Shown: piece after piece, positions 42,298 to 51,231 of the stretch
Position numbering within the stretch: position 1 is the stretch's first letter
How the letters are laid out: every line of letters starts with the position of its first letter
Assembly: GCA_900314215.1 (NCBI GenBank)
Contig: OMUK01000057.1
Location: forward strand, 1 to 64,000
Length of the DNA stretch: 64,000 nt
Direction of reading: 5' to 3'
From: an uncultured Prevotellaceae bacterium
GTDB lineage: Bacteria > Bacteroidota > Bacteroidia > Bacteroidales > Muribaculaceae
Translations under genes and position numbers: made by a program
Notes under the pieces: model-generated
What the model saw: the letters and a program-made list of their open reading frames with translations, nothing else
What the model was told of the DNA's origin: nothing
Databases searched by the model: none

Positions 42298-43290
42298 ATG
42301 ATGAAGTTTTTTAGAAAATACGTCATATTGAGCATCGCTTTGCTGGCATTGCCGCTCGCCGGCCATGCCCTCAACGCCACGCTCACTGCCCGGCTCGACA
42401 CGATACACGTGCTCATGGGCAAGACCCGCGTGGTGACGCTGCAGCTCGTGAAGGACAAGAGCGTGCAGGGCATCTTCCCCTGCGACCATGCCGACACGGT
42501 GAATGCTCACGTGGAGATTGCCAGCCGCCCTGCTCCCAAGGTCACCAGTCTGGGCAACGGCCGCGAGCAAGTCGACAAGCAACTGGTGATTCAGGCCTTT
42601 GAGCCAGGCGAGTACTCAGTTGGACCATTCCTTTATGTTGCAGGTAGCGACACATTGAAATCCAATGTGTTGCGCTTGCGTGTCGACTCAATCAAGGTGA
42701 ATGAGAAAGGCGACATCAAGGACTATGCTCCCGTCATCAAGCCGCCCTACAAATTCTTTGACTGGGTGCCCGATTTTGTGACCAACTTGTGGTGGCTGTG
42801 GCTCATCATCCTGGTGGTGGCCGCCGCCGTGTGGTACTATTTCAAGTATGTGCGCAAGGGTAAGAACCCCTTCAAGCACGAGAAGAAGCGCCTGCCCCCC
42901 TATGAGGAGGCCATGCAGCGGCTCAAGCTGCTCAAGGCGCAACAGTTGTGGCAAAACAACCAGGAGAAGGAGTACTACACCGCCCTTACCGACATATTGC
43001 GTGAGTATATCGACCGTCGCTTCAGCATCAATGCTGTGGAGATGACTTCGACCCAGATTCTTGAGTCGCTCAAGCAAAATCCCGAGACCAAGCTCGTCAA
43101 CGACCAGCTGAGCGAGATACTTGTCATTGCCGACTTTGTGAAGTTTGCCGGCCAGCGTCCGCTTGCCGACGACAACGAGCGCTCGATGGCACGTGCCGAA
43201 AGCTTTGTCGAGGCTACCAAGCCTGCGCCACAACCGCAGGACAGCGACGATAAACCCACCGAAAAAGAGAAGAAGGAGGCCCCGAAATGA
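42298..43290 (+). CDS. Bat-operon membrane protein, hypothetical
   Basis: A 330-residue protein with a signal peptide (MMKFFRKYVILSIALLALPLAGHA), a beta-rich periplasmic domain (about 24-155), one transmembrane helix (about 164-185, NLWWLWLIILVVAAAVWYYF), and a cytoplasmic helical domain (LPPYEEAMQRLKLLKAQQLWQNNQEKEYYTALTDILREYIDRRF) that resembles DUF4381-type proteins in other bat operons. The C-terminus is charged and disordered. It overlaps the start of batA by four bases, indicating coupled translation. Confidence 0.85.
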   Translation: MMKFFRKYVILSIALLALPLAGHALNATLTARLDTIHVLMGKTRVVTLQLVKDKSVQGIFPCDHADTVNAHVEIASRPAPKVTSLGNGREQVDKQLVIQAFEPGEYSVGPFLYVAGSDTLKSNVLRLRVDSIKVNEKGDIKDYAPVIKPPYKFFDWVPDFVTNLWWLWLIILVVAAAVWYYFKYVRKGKNPFKHEKKRLPPYEEAMQRLKLLKAQQLWQNNQEKEYYTALTDILREYIDRRFSINAVEMTSTQILESLKQNPETKLVNDQLSEILVIADFVKFAGQRPLADDNERSMARAESFVEATKPAPQPQDSDDKPTEKEKKEAPK

Positions 43291-44282
43291 TGAATCTTGC
43301 ACATCCAGGCTTCTTGTGGCTTTTCCTGCTCTTCGTCCCGCTCATCGTGTGGCACGTGTGGAGCGCACAGAAGGGGCATCCGTCGATGCGGCTTTCCTCG
43401 ACCGCTGCCTTTGCGGGCATGAAGACGAGCTGGAACGTTTACTTGAAGCACTTTGCGTTTGTCCTCAAGTTGGCTGCCATAGGCTGCCTGATTATCATCC
43501 TGTGCCGCCCGCAGACCTACGACCGCTGGGCCACCAGCGATGCCGAGGGCACCGATATTGTGATGGCCGTCGACATCTCGGCCAGCATGCTCTCCAAGGA
43601 CTTGAAACCCAATCGCCTTGAGGCTGCCAAGCAGGTGGCCAAGGACTTTGCGATGAAGCGCCAGAGCGACGAGATAGGCCTGGTGATATTTGCCGGCGAC
43701 GGCTTCACCGAGGTCCCCTTGACTACCGACAATGCCCTGCTCGTGAATGCAATAAGTGAGCTCGACGTGCGCATGCTCGACACCGGCGGCACCGCAATAG
43801 GCGACGGCATTGCCACCGCCATCAACCGCATCAAGGGCGGCAAGGCCAAGTCGAAGAGCATCATCCTCATCACCGATGGTACCAACAACACCGGCGTCGT
43901 TGCGCCCCTCACGGCAGCGCAAATCGCCGCCCGCGACTCGATACGCATCTACACGATAGGTGTGGGCACCCGAGGCACCGCGCTCACCCCCTATGCTCAA
44001 GACTTTGCCGGCAACCTGCTCTACAAGCCCATGCCCGTCACCATCGACGAGCCCACCTTGCAGAAGATTGCCTCGATGACCGGCGGCAAGTACTTCCGTG
44101 CCACGGGCAATGGCGTGCTGGGCAACATATTCAATGAGATTGACAGACTGGAGAAGACCAAAATCGACGTGCAGCACTTCAGCAACACGCAAGACAACTA
44201 CATGCCCTGGGCATGGGCCTTGCTGCTGATTGTGATGCTCGACCTGGTGCTGGAGTACACGGTGTTGCGCCGCATCCCCTAG
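43287..44282 (+). CDS. batA: BatA, membrane VWA-domain protein
   Basis: A 331-residue protein: two N-terminal membrane helices (PGFLWLFLLFVPLIVWHVW; FAFVLKLAAIGCLIIILC), a VWA domain with MIDAS motif DISAS starting at Asp96, TGGTAIGDGI and ILITDGTNN, and a C-terminal membrane helix (WAWALLLIVMLDLVLEYTV). VWA domains bind partners through a metal ion. BatA was named for the aerotolerance operon of Bacteroides fragilis. It lies in the middle of the operon, four bases overlapping its predecessor. Confidence 0.94.
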   Translation: MMNLAHPGFLWLFLLFVPLIVWHVWSAQKGHPSMRLSSTAAFAGMKTSWNVYLKHFAFVLKLAAIGCLIIILCRPQTYDRWATSDAEGTDIVMAVDISASMLSKDLKPNRLEAAKQVAKDFAMKRQSDEIGLVIFAGDGFTEVPLTTDNALLVNAISELDVRMLDTGGTAIGDGIATAINRIKGGKAKSKSIILITDGTNNTGVVAPLTAAQIAARDSIRIYTIGVGTRGTALTPYAQDFAGNLLYKPMPVTIDEPTLQKIASMTGGKYFRATGNGVLGNIFNEIDRLEKTKIDVQHFSNTQDNYMPWAWALLLIVMLDLVLEYTVLRRIP

Positions 44283-44337
44283 CGAGGCCTTCTCACGATA
44301 TATACATATTATGTTGAAGAAAAGGATTTAAAGCGCT

Positions 44338-45387
44338 ATGTTTAGTTTTGCTAATCCACAATATTTATACTTGCTGCTGCTACTGCCCGTAGTAGTGGTA
44401 TTCTACTGGCTTGCACGCCGCTCGCGAGCCCGCAACATCGCTCGCTTTGGCCGCCCCGAGATGGTGGGCGACCTCATGCCCGAGGCGTCGAAATACAAGC
44501 CCTGGATCAAGCTCACGCTCCAGCTCTTGCTGCTGGCCTGCGTGGTCATCATCCTGGCTAGGCCACGGGCTGGCGCCAAGCAGACCAGCACCACCGTGCA
44601 TGGCGTGGAGGTGATGGTGTGTGTAGATGTGTCTAACTCGATGAACGCGGCTGCCGACGACAACATGCCCGACATCTCCCGCTTGCAGTGCAGCAAGATG
44701 CTGCTGCAGAAGCTCATCGACTGCCTGCAGGGCAACAAGGTGGGCCTTATCGTCTTTGCCGGCCAAGCCTACATGCAGATGCCTCTCACCGCCGACGCCC
44801 AAAGTGCCAAGATGTATCTCAGCGACATCAGCACCAGCATGGCGCCCACCCAGGGCACTGCAATAGGCGGCGCAATCAACATGGCCGAGAGCTCCTTCTC
44901 CAAGAATCCTCACACGCAGAAGGCCATCATCATCATCACCGATGGCGAGAACTTTGAGGACGACGCCGTGGGCGCTGCCAAGCAGGCCCGTAAGGCCGGC
45001 ATCCAGGTCAACGTGGTGGGCATAGGCTCAACCAAGGGGTCTCCCATTCCCACCAGCCAGGGCAACATGACCGACGACGAGGGCAAGGAGGTGATCACCA
45101 AGCTCAACGAGGACGATGCGCAGAAGATTGCCGCCGCAGGCAAGGGCGTGTATGTGAACGGGGCTTCCAACGAGGCTGCCGACGACATACACCAGGCCTT
45201 GCAGAAGCTCTCGAAGAGCGACTTGGGCTCCTACACCTACACGCTCGAGGATGAGCAGTTCCCCGTCTTCGCTTGGATTGCTCTCGTGCTCATCATCGCC
45301 CTGATTGTGATCATCGACCGCAAGAACCCGTGGCTCAAAAAGTACAATTTCTTTACTAAGGAACAGAAAAATGAAACTCAGGCTTAA
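44338..45387 (+). CDS. batB: BatB, membrane VWA-domain protein
   Basis: A 349-residue paralogue of BatA with the same layout: two N-terminal helices (YLYLLLLLPVVVVFYWLA; LTLQLLLLACVVIILA), a VWA domain with MIDAS motif DVSNS starting at Asp97, TAIGGAINMAE and IIIITDGENFEDDA, and a C-terminal helix (FAWIALVLIIALIVII). Its last 17 bases overlap the start of batC, an overlap that favours translational coupling. Confidence 0.94.
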   Translation: MFSFANPQYLYLLLLLPVVVVFYWLARRSRARNIARFGRPEMVGDLMPEASKYKPWIKLTLQLLLLACVVIILARPRAGAKQTSTTVHGVEVMVCVDVSNSMNAAADDNMPDISRLQCSKMLLQKLIDCLQGNKVGLIVFAGQAYMQMPLTADAQSAKMYLSDISTSMAPTQGTAIGGAINMAESSFSKNPHTQKAIIIITDGENFEDDAVGAAKQARKAGIQVNVVGIGSTKGSPIPTSQGNMTDDEGKEVITKLNEDDAQKIAAAGKGVYVNGASNEAADDIHQALQKLSKSDLGSYTYTLEDEQFPVFAWIALVLIIALIVIIDRKNPWLKKYNFFTKEQKNETQA

Positions 45388-46228
45388 AAAATATCTCTTG
45401 TTGCTCCTCTTGCTCGCATTCTTGCCGGGTGTGGCGCTTGCCGGCGGCAATGAGCCCGCCACGGTGAAGCAAGAGCGCAACCACGTGCGCAGCGGCAACA
45501 AGCTCTACAACGCAAAACGCTACAACGAGGCCGAGGTGGAATACCGCAAGGCGCTCGAGGCCAACCCGCGCTCGGCCATGGCTCAATTCAACCTGGCAAG
45601 CGCCCTGATACGCGAGGATGCCGCCGGCAGCCAAAAGCAACAGCAGCAATCCCAGCAGCAACAGGCCAGCAAGCAGCAAAGCGAGGCTGTGAAATTGCTC
45701 ACCAACCTCGAGAAAACCTGCACCTCGCGCGACATCGCCAGCAAGGCAAGCTACGACTTGGGCAACATCCTCTACAAGCAGAAAAACTACCAGGAGGCCA
45801 TTGCCCACTACAAGCAGGCCTTGCGCAAGAACCCCGGCTACGACAACGCGCGCTACAACCTGCGCATGGCCCAGCTCAAGCTCAAGCAGCAACAGCAGCA
45901 AAACAAAAACAACAAGAACGGCAAGAACAATAAAGACAAGAACAACGACAAAAACAAGAATAAAGACCAGAACAAGGATCAAAACAAGCAGAATCAAGAC
46001 AAAAAAAATCAAGACAAGCAGAATCAAGACAAAAAAAATCAAGACAAGCAGAATCAAAATAATCAACAAAACAAGCAACAGCAGCAGCAAGGCGGCATGA
46101 GCAAGGAGAACATGGACCAGATATTGCGCACCATGCAGAACCAGGAAAATGCCACCCGCCAGCGTGCTGAGCAACGCAGGGCACAGATGCAGGCAGGCGA
46201 GCGTGCCCGCACGCAATACAAATGGTAG
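45371..46228 (+). CDS. batC: BatC, exported TPR protein with tandem repeats
   Basis: A 285-residue exported protein: signal peptide (MKLRLKKYLLLLLLLAFLPGVALA), TPR units (YNAKRYNEAEVEYRKALEANPRS; KASYDLGNILYKQKNYQEAIAHYKQALRKNPG), a Gln-rich insert, and then a long Lys/Asn/Gln/Asp low-complexity segment (about 175-240) encoded partly by a 30-base tandem repeat. TPRs suggest a protein-binding periplasmic partner for BatA/BatB. It overlaps batB by 17 bases and precedes batD by three bases. Confidence 0.92.
   Translation: MKLRLKKYLLLLLLLAFLPGVALAGGNEPATVKQERNHVRSGNKLYNAKRYNEAEVEYRKALEANPRSAMAQFNLASALIREDAAGSQKQQQQSQQQQASKQQSEAVKLLTNLEKTCTSRDIASKASYDLGNILYKQKNYQEAIAHYKQALRKNPGYDNARYNLRMAQLKLKQQQQQNKNNKNGKNNKDKNNDKNKNKDQNKDQNKQNQDKKNQDKQNQDKKNQDKQNQNNQQNKQQQQQGGMSKENMDQILRTMQNQENATRQRAEQRRAQMQAGERARTQYKW
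45985..46057 (+). repeat. 30-base perfect tandem repeat inside batC
   Basis: About 2.4 perfect copies of a 30-base unit (45985-46014, 46015-46044, partial to 46057), each with an A8 run (46001-46008 and 46031-46038). The unit is a multiple of three, so copy-number change keeps the frame, but slippage in the A8 runs would not. Confidence 0.9.
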
Positions 46229-46231
46229 ACG

Positions 46232-48097
46232 ATGAAACATCTCAGTAGACACATATTTTTCACTTTGTTGCTTTTCCTGGCCACCACGCTGGCAGCAGGA
46301 GCGCAGAAGCTCGTGTATGTGGGCGGCGGCAGCATGGGAGGCAACAAGTTTCAGCTGGTATATGAGCTGCGCGGCGCAAAGAGCGCAGGCGGCATCACTC
46401 CGCCAGCCATTGAGGGTGCCAAGTGCATCTATGCCTCGGGCGCCGAGAAGATAGGCGAGGGCAGTTCGGTTGTCATTATCAATGGCAAGAGGGTGGAGAA
46501 CACCAGTGGCGGCATCTATCGCTACACGCTCACCTACAAGGCCGACAAGACGGGCCACCTGGCGGTGGGGCAGGCCTCGGTCACGGCCAATGGCCACAAG
46601 GTGAGCGCGCCTGGCTTCTCGATGAGTGTGGCCGGCACGGTGCAGCGAGGCCCCTCGATTGCCCAGCAGGTGGCTGCCATGGCCAGTGGCCCTGTGAATG
46701 TGGCCGACCCCTTCAGCCAGACTGCCGACAAGCCCATAAGCGACAAGGACCTCTACGTGCGCATCGAGATGTCGAAGCCCAAGGTATATGAGCAGCAGGC
46801 TGTGGTGTGCACCATCAAGCTCTACACCAAGTTCCCGATACGTCCCGAGATTATCCCTCTCAAGCAGCCTTCTTTCACGGGATTCTTGATTGAGGAGATA
46901 CAGAACGTGGGCCAGGTGAACATTGAGAACGTGGGCGGCCAGAACTATTACACCGCCGTGCTCAAGAAGTGTATCCTCTATCCACAACAGTCGGGCACAT
47001 TGACCATCAACTCGGGCGAGTTCGACATCACGCCTGTGCAGCGCGATGTGTATGTGGGACTCAACAGCGCAATTGCTGTGCCTCACGACACCAAGCTGCG
47101 TGTGAAGTCAAATGCTGCCAGCGTCAGGATTTTGCCTTTGCCCAATCCTCGCCCGGCAGGTTTCACTGGCGCTGTGGGCAATTTCTCGGTCAAGACGGTG
47201 ATCTCCCCCTCGAGCTTGAAGACCTATTCTCCTGCCACCTTGACCTATGTGATCTCGGGCAGCGGCAACATCAAGTATATCAAAGCTCCCGAGGTGAAAT
47301 TCCCCTCGGAGTTTGACACCTACGACCCACAGAGCAAGATCAACACCAGTGCCGAGGGCGACGACGTGCACGGCACGGTCTCGTTCACCTATCAGTTTAT
47401 CCCGCAATATGTGGGCAAGTTCAAGATACCGGCCAGCGACTTCGTCTATTTCGACCCCGAGTCGGGCAAGTATGTGACGATACACCTGCCCGAGCAGGTG
47501 CTCAATGTGGCCAAGGGCGCCGGCAAGCCCTCGAGCCACTACAAGAAGATGCAAGACATGATGACCGACATCAACGCCCTGCACATGGGCGACCTGAACT
47601 TGAGCAAGACGCACAGCTACAATGTGGCCTCGAGCCTATACTGGCTGTGGTTTATCGTGCCAGCGCTCATCCTGGTGTTCTTCATCATCTACTACCGCAA
47701 GTTGCTGCGTGAGCGTGCCGATGTGAAACTCATGCGCACCAAGCACGCCAGCAAGGTGGCTCAGAAGCGGCTCAAGCGCGCCCGCAAGCATCTGGCTGCC
47801 GGCGACCGCAACGCTTTCTATGCCGAGGTGCTCAATGCCACCTGGGGCTACTTGAGCGACAAGTTGTCGATACCCGTGTCGGAGCTGAGCAAAGACAATA
47901 TCGACAGCGAGCTCGCCAGCTATGGCGTGGGCGACGACTTGCGCCGTGCCACGCTCGACTTGCTCGACAAGTGCGAGTATGCCCAGTATGCTCCCGAGCT
48001 TGCCGACGGCGACATGCTCAGCGTGCTCGACGAGGCCGCCTCGCTCATGGATGGCTTGGAGAATGTGAAACGCAAAAAAGTTACTGAACAATCATGA
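46232..48097 (+). CDS. batD: BatD family protein
   Basis: A 621-residue protein: signal peptide (MKHLSRHIFFTLLLFLATTLAAGA), several beta-sandwich domains of the BatD (oxygen tolerance) type, with VRIEMSKPKVYEQQAVVCTIKLYT and VPATLTYVISGSGNIKYIKAPEV-like sequence, one transmembrane helix (about 470-488, YWLWFIVPALILVFFIIYY), and a cytoplasmic basic helical tail. It overlaps batE by four bases. BatD is thought to work with BatA and BatB in the periplasm and is not enzymatic. Confidence 0.93.
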   Translation: MKHLSRHIFFTLLLFLATTLAAGAQKLVYVGGGSMGGNKFQLVYELRGAKSAGGITPPAIEGAKCIYASGAEKIGEGSSVVIINGKRVENTSGGIYRYTLTYKADKTGHLAVGQASVTANGHKVSAPGFSMSVAGTVQRGPSIAQQVAAMASGPVNVADPFSQTADKPISDKDLYVRIEMSKPKVYEQQAVVCTIKLYTKFPIRPEIIPLKQPSFTGFLIEEIQNVGQVNIENVGGQNYYTAVLKKCILYPQQSGTLTINSGEFDITPVQRDVYVGLNSAIAVPHDTKLRVKSNAASVRILPLPNPRPAGFTGAVGNFSVKTVISPSSLKTYSPATLTYVISGSGNIKYIKAPEVKFPSEFDTYDPQSKINTSAEGDDVHGTVSFTYQFIPQYVGKFKIPASDFVYFDPESGKYVTIHLPEQVLNVAKGAGKPSSHYKKMQDMMTDINALHMGDLNLSKTHSYNVASSLYWLWFIVPALILVFFIIYYRKLLRERADVKLMRTKHASKVAQKRLKRARKHLAAGDRNAFYAEVLNATWGYLSDKLSIPVSELSKDNIDSELASYGVGDDLRRATLDLLDKCEYAQYAPELADGDMLSVLDEAASLMDGLENVKRKKVTEQS

Positions 48098-48879
48098 ATA
48101 AGATCATCAATCTGCTCATCATCATAGCGTCGCTCCTGCCCATGGTGGCCCAGGCTGCCCCCGAGAGCAGTGTGGCTCAAGCCGACAGCGCCTATCAGCA
48201 CGAGCGCTATCAGAAGGCGTTGAGCCGCTATCTCGACTTGGCTAAGACTGCTGGCACATCGAGCGACTTGTACTACAACATAGGCAACACCTACTACCGC
48301 ATGCGCGACAACACGCGCGCCATCCTCTACTATGAGCGCGCCTTGCAGCTCGACCCATCAAACGACGATGCCCGCGACAATTTGAATTTTGTGCGCGAGA
48401 AGGCTCACATCAGTGTCGACACGGGTGCCTCGTTTTTCACCGATTTCTTTGAGGGCCTGGTGAGCCGCGAGTCGAGCAACACGTGGTCGGTGATCGCTGT
48501 GGTCACGTTCATCCTCTTTCTCTGCGCCCTGGCGCTCTACCTCTTTGTGACCAATGTCACGCTGCGCAAGGTGGGCTTCTTCGGCGGCGGTGTGCTCTTG
48601 CTCGTGTGCATTGTATCGGTCTCGTGCGCTTGGTATCTCTACTCCAAGGCCGAGAACCAGACCGAGGCTATCGTGATGGTGCCCAGCAGCACGCTCAGCA
48701 CCGCGCCCCATGCTCCGTCGGCTCGCGAGGCTGCCTTCACCCTCACCGAGGGGCACATGGTGTCGATACTCGACTCGGTGGTCAACAACTCGGGCGTGCA
48801 GAAGGAGAAGTGGTACAAGGTGAAGAGCGCCGACGGCAAGCAGGCGTGGATCAACGCTGCCGACATTGAGAAGATATAA
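48094..48879 (+). CDS. batE: BatE, TPR and SH3-like membrane protein
   Basis: A 261-residue protein: signal peptide, a TPR region (SVAQADSAYQHERYQKALSRYLDL; SSDLYYNIGNTYYRMRDNTRAILYYERALQLDPSN), two transmembrane helices (about 131-152 and 161-183), and a C-terminal bacterial SH3-like domain ending WYKVKSADGKQAWINAADIEKI. This layout matches BatE. It is the last bat gene; the PAP2 gene follows 26 bases later on the same strand and may be read through. Confidence 0.92.
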   Translation: MNKIINLLIIIASLLPMVAQAAPESSVAQADSAYQHERYQKALSRYLDLAKTAGTSSDLYYNIGNTYYRMRDNTRAILYYERALQLDPSNDDARDNLNFVREKAHISVDTGASFFTDFFEGLVSRESSNTWSVIAVVTFILFLCALALYLFVTNVTLRKVGFFGGGVLLLVCIVSVSCAWYLYSKAENQTEAIVMVPSSTLSTAPHAPSAREAAFTLTEGHMVSILDSVVNNSGVQKEKWYKVKSADGKQAWINAADIEKI

Positions 48880-48905
48880 AGATACACCGGTCAATATAAG
48901 TGATT

Positions 48906-49574
48906 ATGATACAGCAATTGCAAGCACTCGACGGCCAGCTGTTCACAGCAATCAACAGCATGCACAGCGCCTATTTCGACAGCTACATGTGGCTCGTGAG
49001 CGCCAGGTGGTCGTGTGTGCTCATTGTTGCAGCCTTGCTCTATGTGTTCTACACTAAGGGCTGGCGCCAGCTACTCGTGGCCGTGTGTGCTGTGCTGCTG
49101 CTGGTGTTGCTGGCCGACCAGACGGCCTCGGGCATCATCAAGCCCCTGGTGGAGCGCTTGCGCCCGTCGCACGACCCGGCCTTTGCTGGCACCATTCACA
49201 CGGTGAATGGCTACTTGGGCGGCCAGTACGGCTTCGTCTCGAGCCATGCTGCCAATAACTTCGGCGTAGCCCTGTTTCTGGCGCTCGCCGTGCGCAACCG
49301 GTGGGCTACTGTGGCCATGATGCTGTGGGCGGTGCTCATCAGCTACAGCCGCATCTACCTGGGCGTGCACTTCCCCGGCGACATCCTGGGCGGCGCCCTG
49401 GTGGGCATGGCGGCCGCCGCCGTGGTCTATGCCTGCTGGCTGTGGGCCGAGCGCAAGTGCCTGCACGTGCAGCCGCGAGGCCTTTTCGAGGCTCGCGACG
49501 GCAAAATTATCGCAATCACTGTAGCTTGTAATCTCCTGATTATTGCACTTGTTGCCTCTTTTTGTAAATTTTAA
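48906..49574 (+). CDS. PAP2 family membrane phosphatase
   Basis: A 222-residue integral membrane protein starting at ATG 48906; a GTG at 48900 is also in frame. It has the three phosphatase motifs of the PAP2 superfamily: KPLVERLRPS (from about residue 79), SSHAANN in place of PSGH (about 112), and SRIYLGVHFPGD (about 148), with about five membrane helices. Such enzymes dephosphorylate undecaprenyl pyrophosphate, phosphatidylglycerol phosphate or lipid A; which one applies cannot be decided. It follows batE closely. Confidence 0.92.
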   Translation: MIQQLQALDGQLFTAINSMHSAYFDSYMWLVSARWSCVLIVAALLYVFYTKGWRQLLVAVCAVLLLVLLADQTASGIIKPLVERLRPSHDPAFAGTIHTVNGYLGGQYGFVSSHAANNFGVALFLALAVRNRWATVAMMLWAVLISYSRIYLGVHFPGDILGGALVGMAAAAVVYACWLWAERKCLHVQPRGLFEARDGKIIAITVACNLLIIALVASFCKF

Positions 49575-49670
49575 AATAAAAAATAAAGCGCAAAAAGTTT
49601 TTTTTATCACTTTTTATTGCTAATTTTATAGCATGAATTTTAATCATTAACTATTTAAAAGATATACATC

Positions 49671-49931
49671 ATGCCTAAGACCATTACTTTTAATGAACTT
49701 CGTCGCATCAAAGACAGCTTGCCCGAAGGCTCGATTCATGAGATTGCCGATAAGTTGAACATGACCGTTCAATCAGTAAGAAACTATTTCGGTGGTTCCA
49801 ATTATGAATATGGCACCAACATGGGTGTGCACATCGAGCCAGGGCCCGACGGAGGCTATGTAATTCTCGACGACACTAAGATTCTAGATATGGCCCAAGA
49901 AATTCTCGACAAGAAAAACAAGAAAGCCTAA
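49671..49931 (+). CDS. Small HTH DNA-binding protein
   Basis: An 86-residue protein with a helix-turn-helix-like segment (GSIHEIADKLNMTVQSVRNYFGG), followed by a beta-strand region (GVHIEPGPDGGYVILDD) and a basic C-terminus (KKNKKA). It resembles small DNA-binding proteins conserved in Bacteroidota. Its target is unknown. The upstream region is very AT-rich, with a near-consensus TAATTTTA at 49621-49628, and a hairpin terminator follows. It appears monocistronic. Confidence 0.8.
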   Translation: MPKTITFNELRRIKDSLPEGSIHEIADKLNMTVQSVRNYFGGSNYEYGTNMGVHIEPGPDGGYVILDDTKILDMAQEILDKKNKKA

Positions 49932-49957
49932 TCTGAATAAGTGAAAGTCATCACAAT

Positions 49958-50006
49958 GCATGGAACACCTCCCGTTGTAGAATTCTTTCTCTTGGGCATA
50001 GGGTTC
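49958..50006 (+). terminator. Terminator after the small HTH gene
   Basis: GCATGGAAC (49958-49966) pairs perfectly with GTTCCATGC (49993-50001), followed by TTTTT. The loop is long, 26 bases. Confidence 0.7.
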
Positions 50007-50048
50007 CATGCTTTTTAATTGTTTCACGTTTTTAACGCATCATTTTCA

Positions 50049-51167
50049 ATGTCAACACGCTACAACGATCCCAATCGACTCATCACGCTTGCCATCCACA
50101 CCTATGACCGCGCTGTCATCCTCAAGGAGCGTCTCGAGGAGGCTGGCGTGCCCGCTGTGCTGCACAATGTGAACCTGCAGGAGCCCTTCGTCTCCACAGG
50201 GGTGCGCGTGCGCATTCATGAGAAGGATTTGCCGCAGGCATTGAAGGTGGTCGAGGGCGGCCAGCCACTGGCACCTGCCGGGGCACGTCCCCGCACCATG
50301 GGCAAGGTGGTGGTGCCAATCGACTTCAGCGACTACTCCCTCAAGGCGTGCAAGATAGGCTTCTCCTATGCCAAGCGCATAGGCGGGCAAGTGATTGTGC
50401 TGCACGCTTTCATGAATGAGAGCCACCGCTTCTTCTTGCCTTTCGGCAGCGACCTCTATGGCAACGGCGACCAGGACGACAAGACGGTGCGTGCCGCCGC
50501 CACGCTCAAGATGAAGAATTTCAAGACCTTGCTTGTGAAGAAAATCATCGACGGCGAGATCGCCAATGTGCCCTTCGACACGCTCTTGCGCGAGGGTGTG
50601 CCCGAGCAGTGCGTGCTGCAGTGCGCCGAGAAGGTCGACACGCCGCTCATCGTCATGGGCACCCACGGCGCCCACCAGCAGGAGCTCGCCGCCATGGGCA
50701 GCGTCACTGCCGAGGTGGTCGACGCTGGCAAGTACCCGGTCTTCACCGTGCCCGAGAATATGGCCATCAGCGACGTCTACGAGGTGAAGCATGTGGCCTT
50801 TTTCAGCAACCTCAACCCGCAGGACATCCTCTCTTTCGACGCATTCACCCGCCTCATGGAAATCAAGAACCTCAACATCAGCATTATCCCTGTGGTTGAG
50901 AAGAAAGATGCTGCCTATGTGGAGCGGGCCACGAGCCAACTCATGCAATACTGCACCGAGCACTATGCGCAGTGCACTTTCCACGTCGTGAGCGTCACGC
51001 TCGACGACGACTTGAGCGCCTTCCAGCAGTTTGTGACCGACAACCATGTCGACCTGATTGCTGTGCCCAACAAGAAGCGCAACATCGTGAGCCGCCTGTT
51101 CAATCCCAGCATTGCCCACAAGGTGCTCTTCCAGAGCGACGTGCCCATGCTCGTCGTCCCAGTATGA
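50049..51167 (+). CDS. DUF2007-like and tandem universal stress protein
   Basis: A 372-residue soluble protein starting at ATG 50049 (MSTRYNDPNRLITLAIHTYDR); an upstream start at 50019 is in frame but atypical. Residues about 10-75 resemble DUF2007 (AVILKERLEEAGVPAVLHNVN ... GVRVRIHEKDLPQALKVV). Two universal stress protein domains follow (about 92-245 and 255-372): KVVVPIDFSDYSLKACKIGFSYAK, LIVMGTHGAHQQELAAMGSVT, and a second, shorter one with VAFFSNLNPQDILSFDAF. The second lacks the GxxG-type ATP loop, so only the first may bind nucleotide. Function is not known beyond stress association of the family. Confidence 0.88.
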   Translation: MSTRYNDPNRLITLAIHTYDRAVILKERLEEAGVPAVLHNVNLQEPFVSTGVRVRIHEKDLPQALKVVEGGQPLAPAGARPRTMGKVVVPIDFSDYSLKACKIGFSYAKRIGGQVIVLHAFMNESHRFFLPFGSDLYGNGDQDDKTVRAAATLKMKNFKTLLVKKIIDGEIANVPFDTLLREGVPEQCVLQCAEKVDTPLIVMGTHGAHQQELAAMGSVTAEVVDAGKYPVFTVPENMAISDVYEVKHVAFFSNLNPQDILSFDAFTRLMEIKNLNISIIPVVEKKDAAYVERATSQLMQYCTEHYAQCTFHVVSVTLDDDLSAFQQFVTDNHVDLIAVPNKKRNIVSRLFNPSIAHKVLFQSDVPMLVVPV

Positions 51168-51231
51168 GAAACAGGGAAATACATTTAAATATTAAATACT
51201 GCAACACACAATCATTTAGCACGCAATAGCA

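Noticed and set aside
45985..46057. CRISPR-like repeats.
   Set aside because: The repeats are contiguous, without spacers, in frame and inside batC, so they are a coding tandem repeat.
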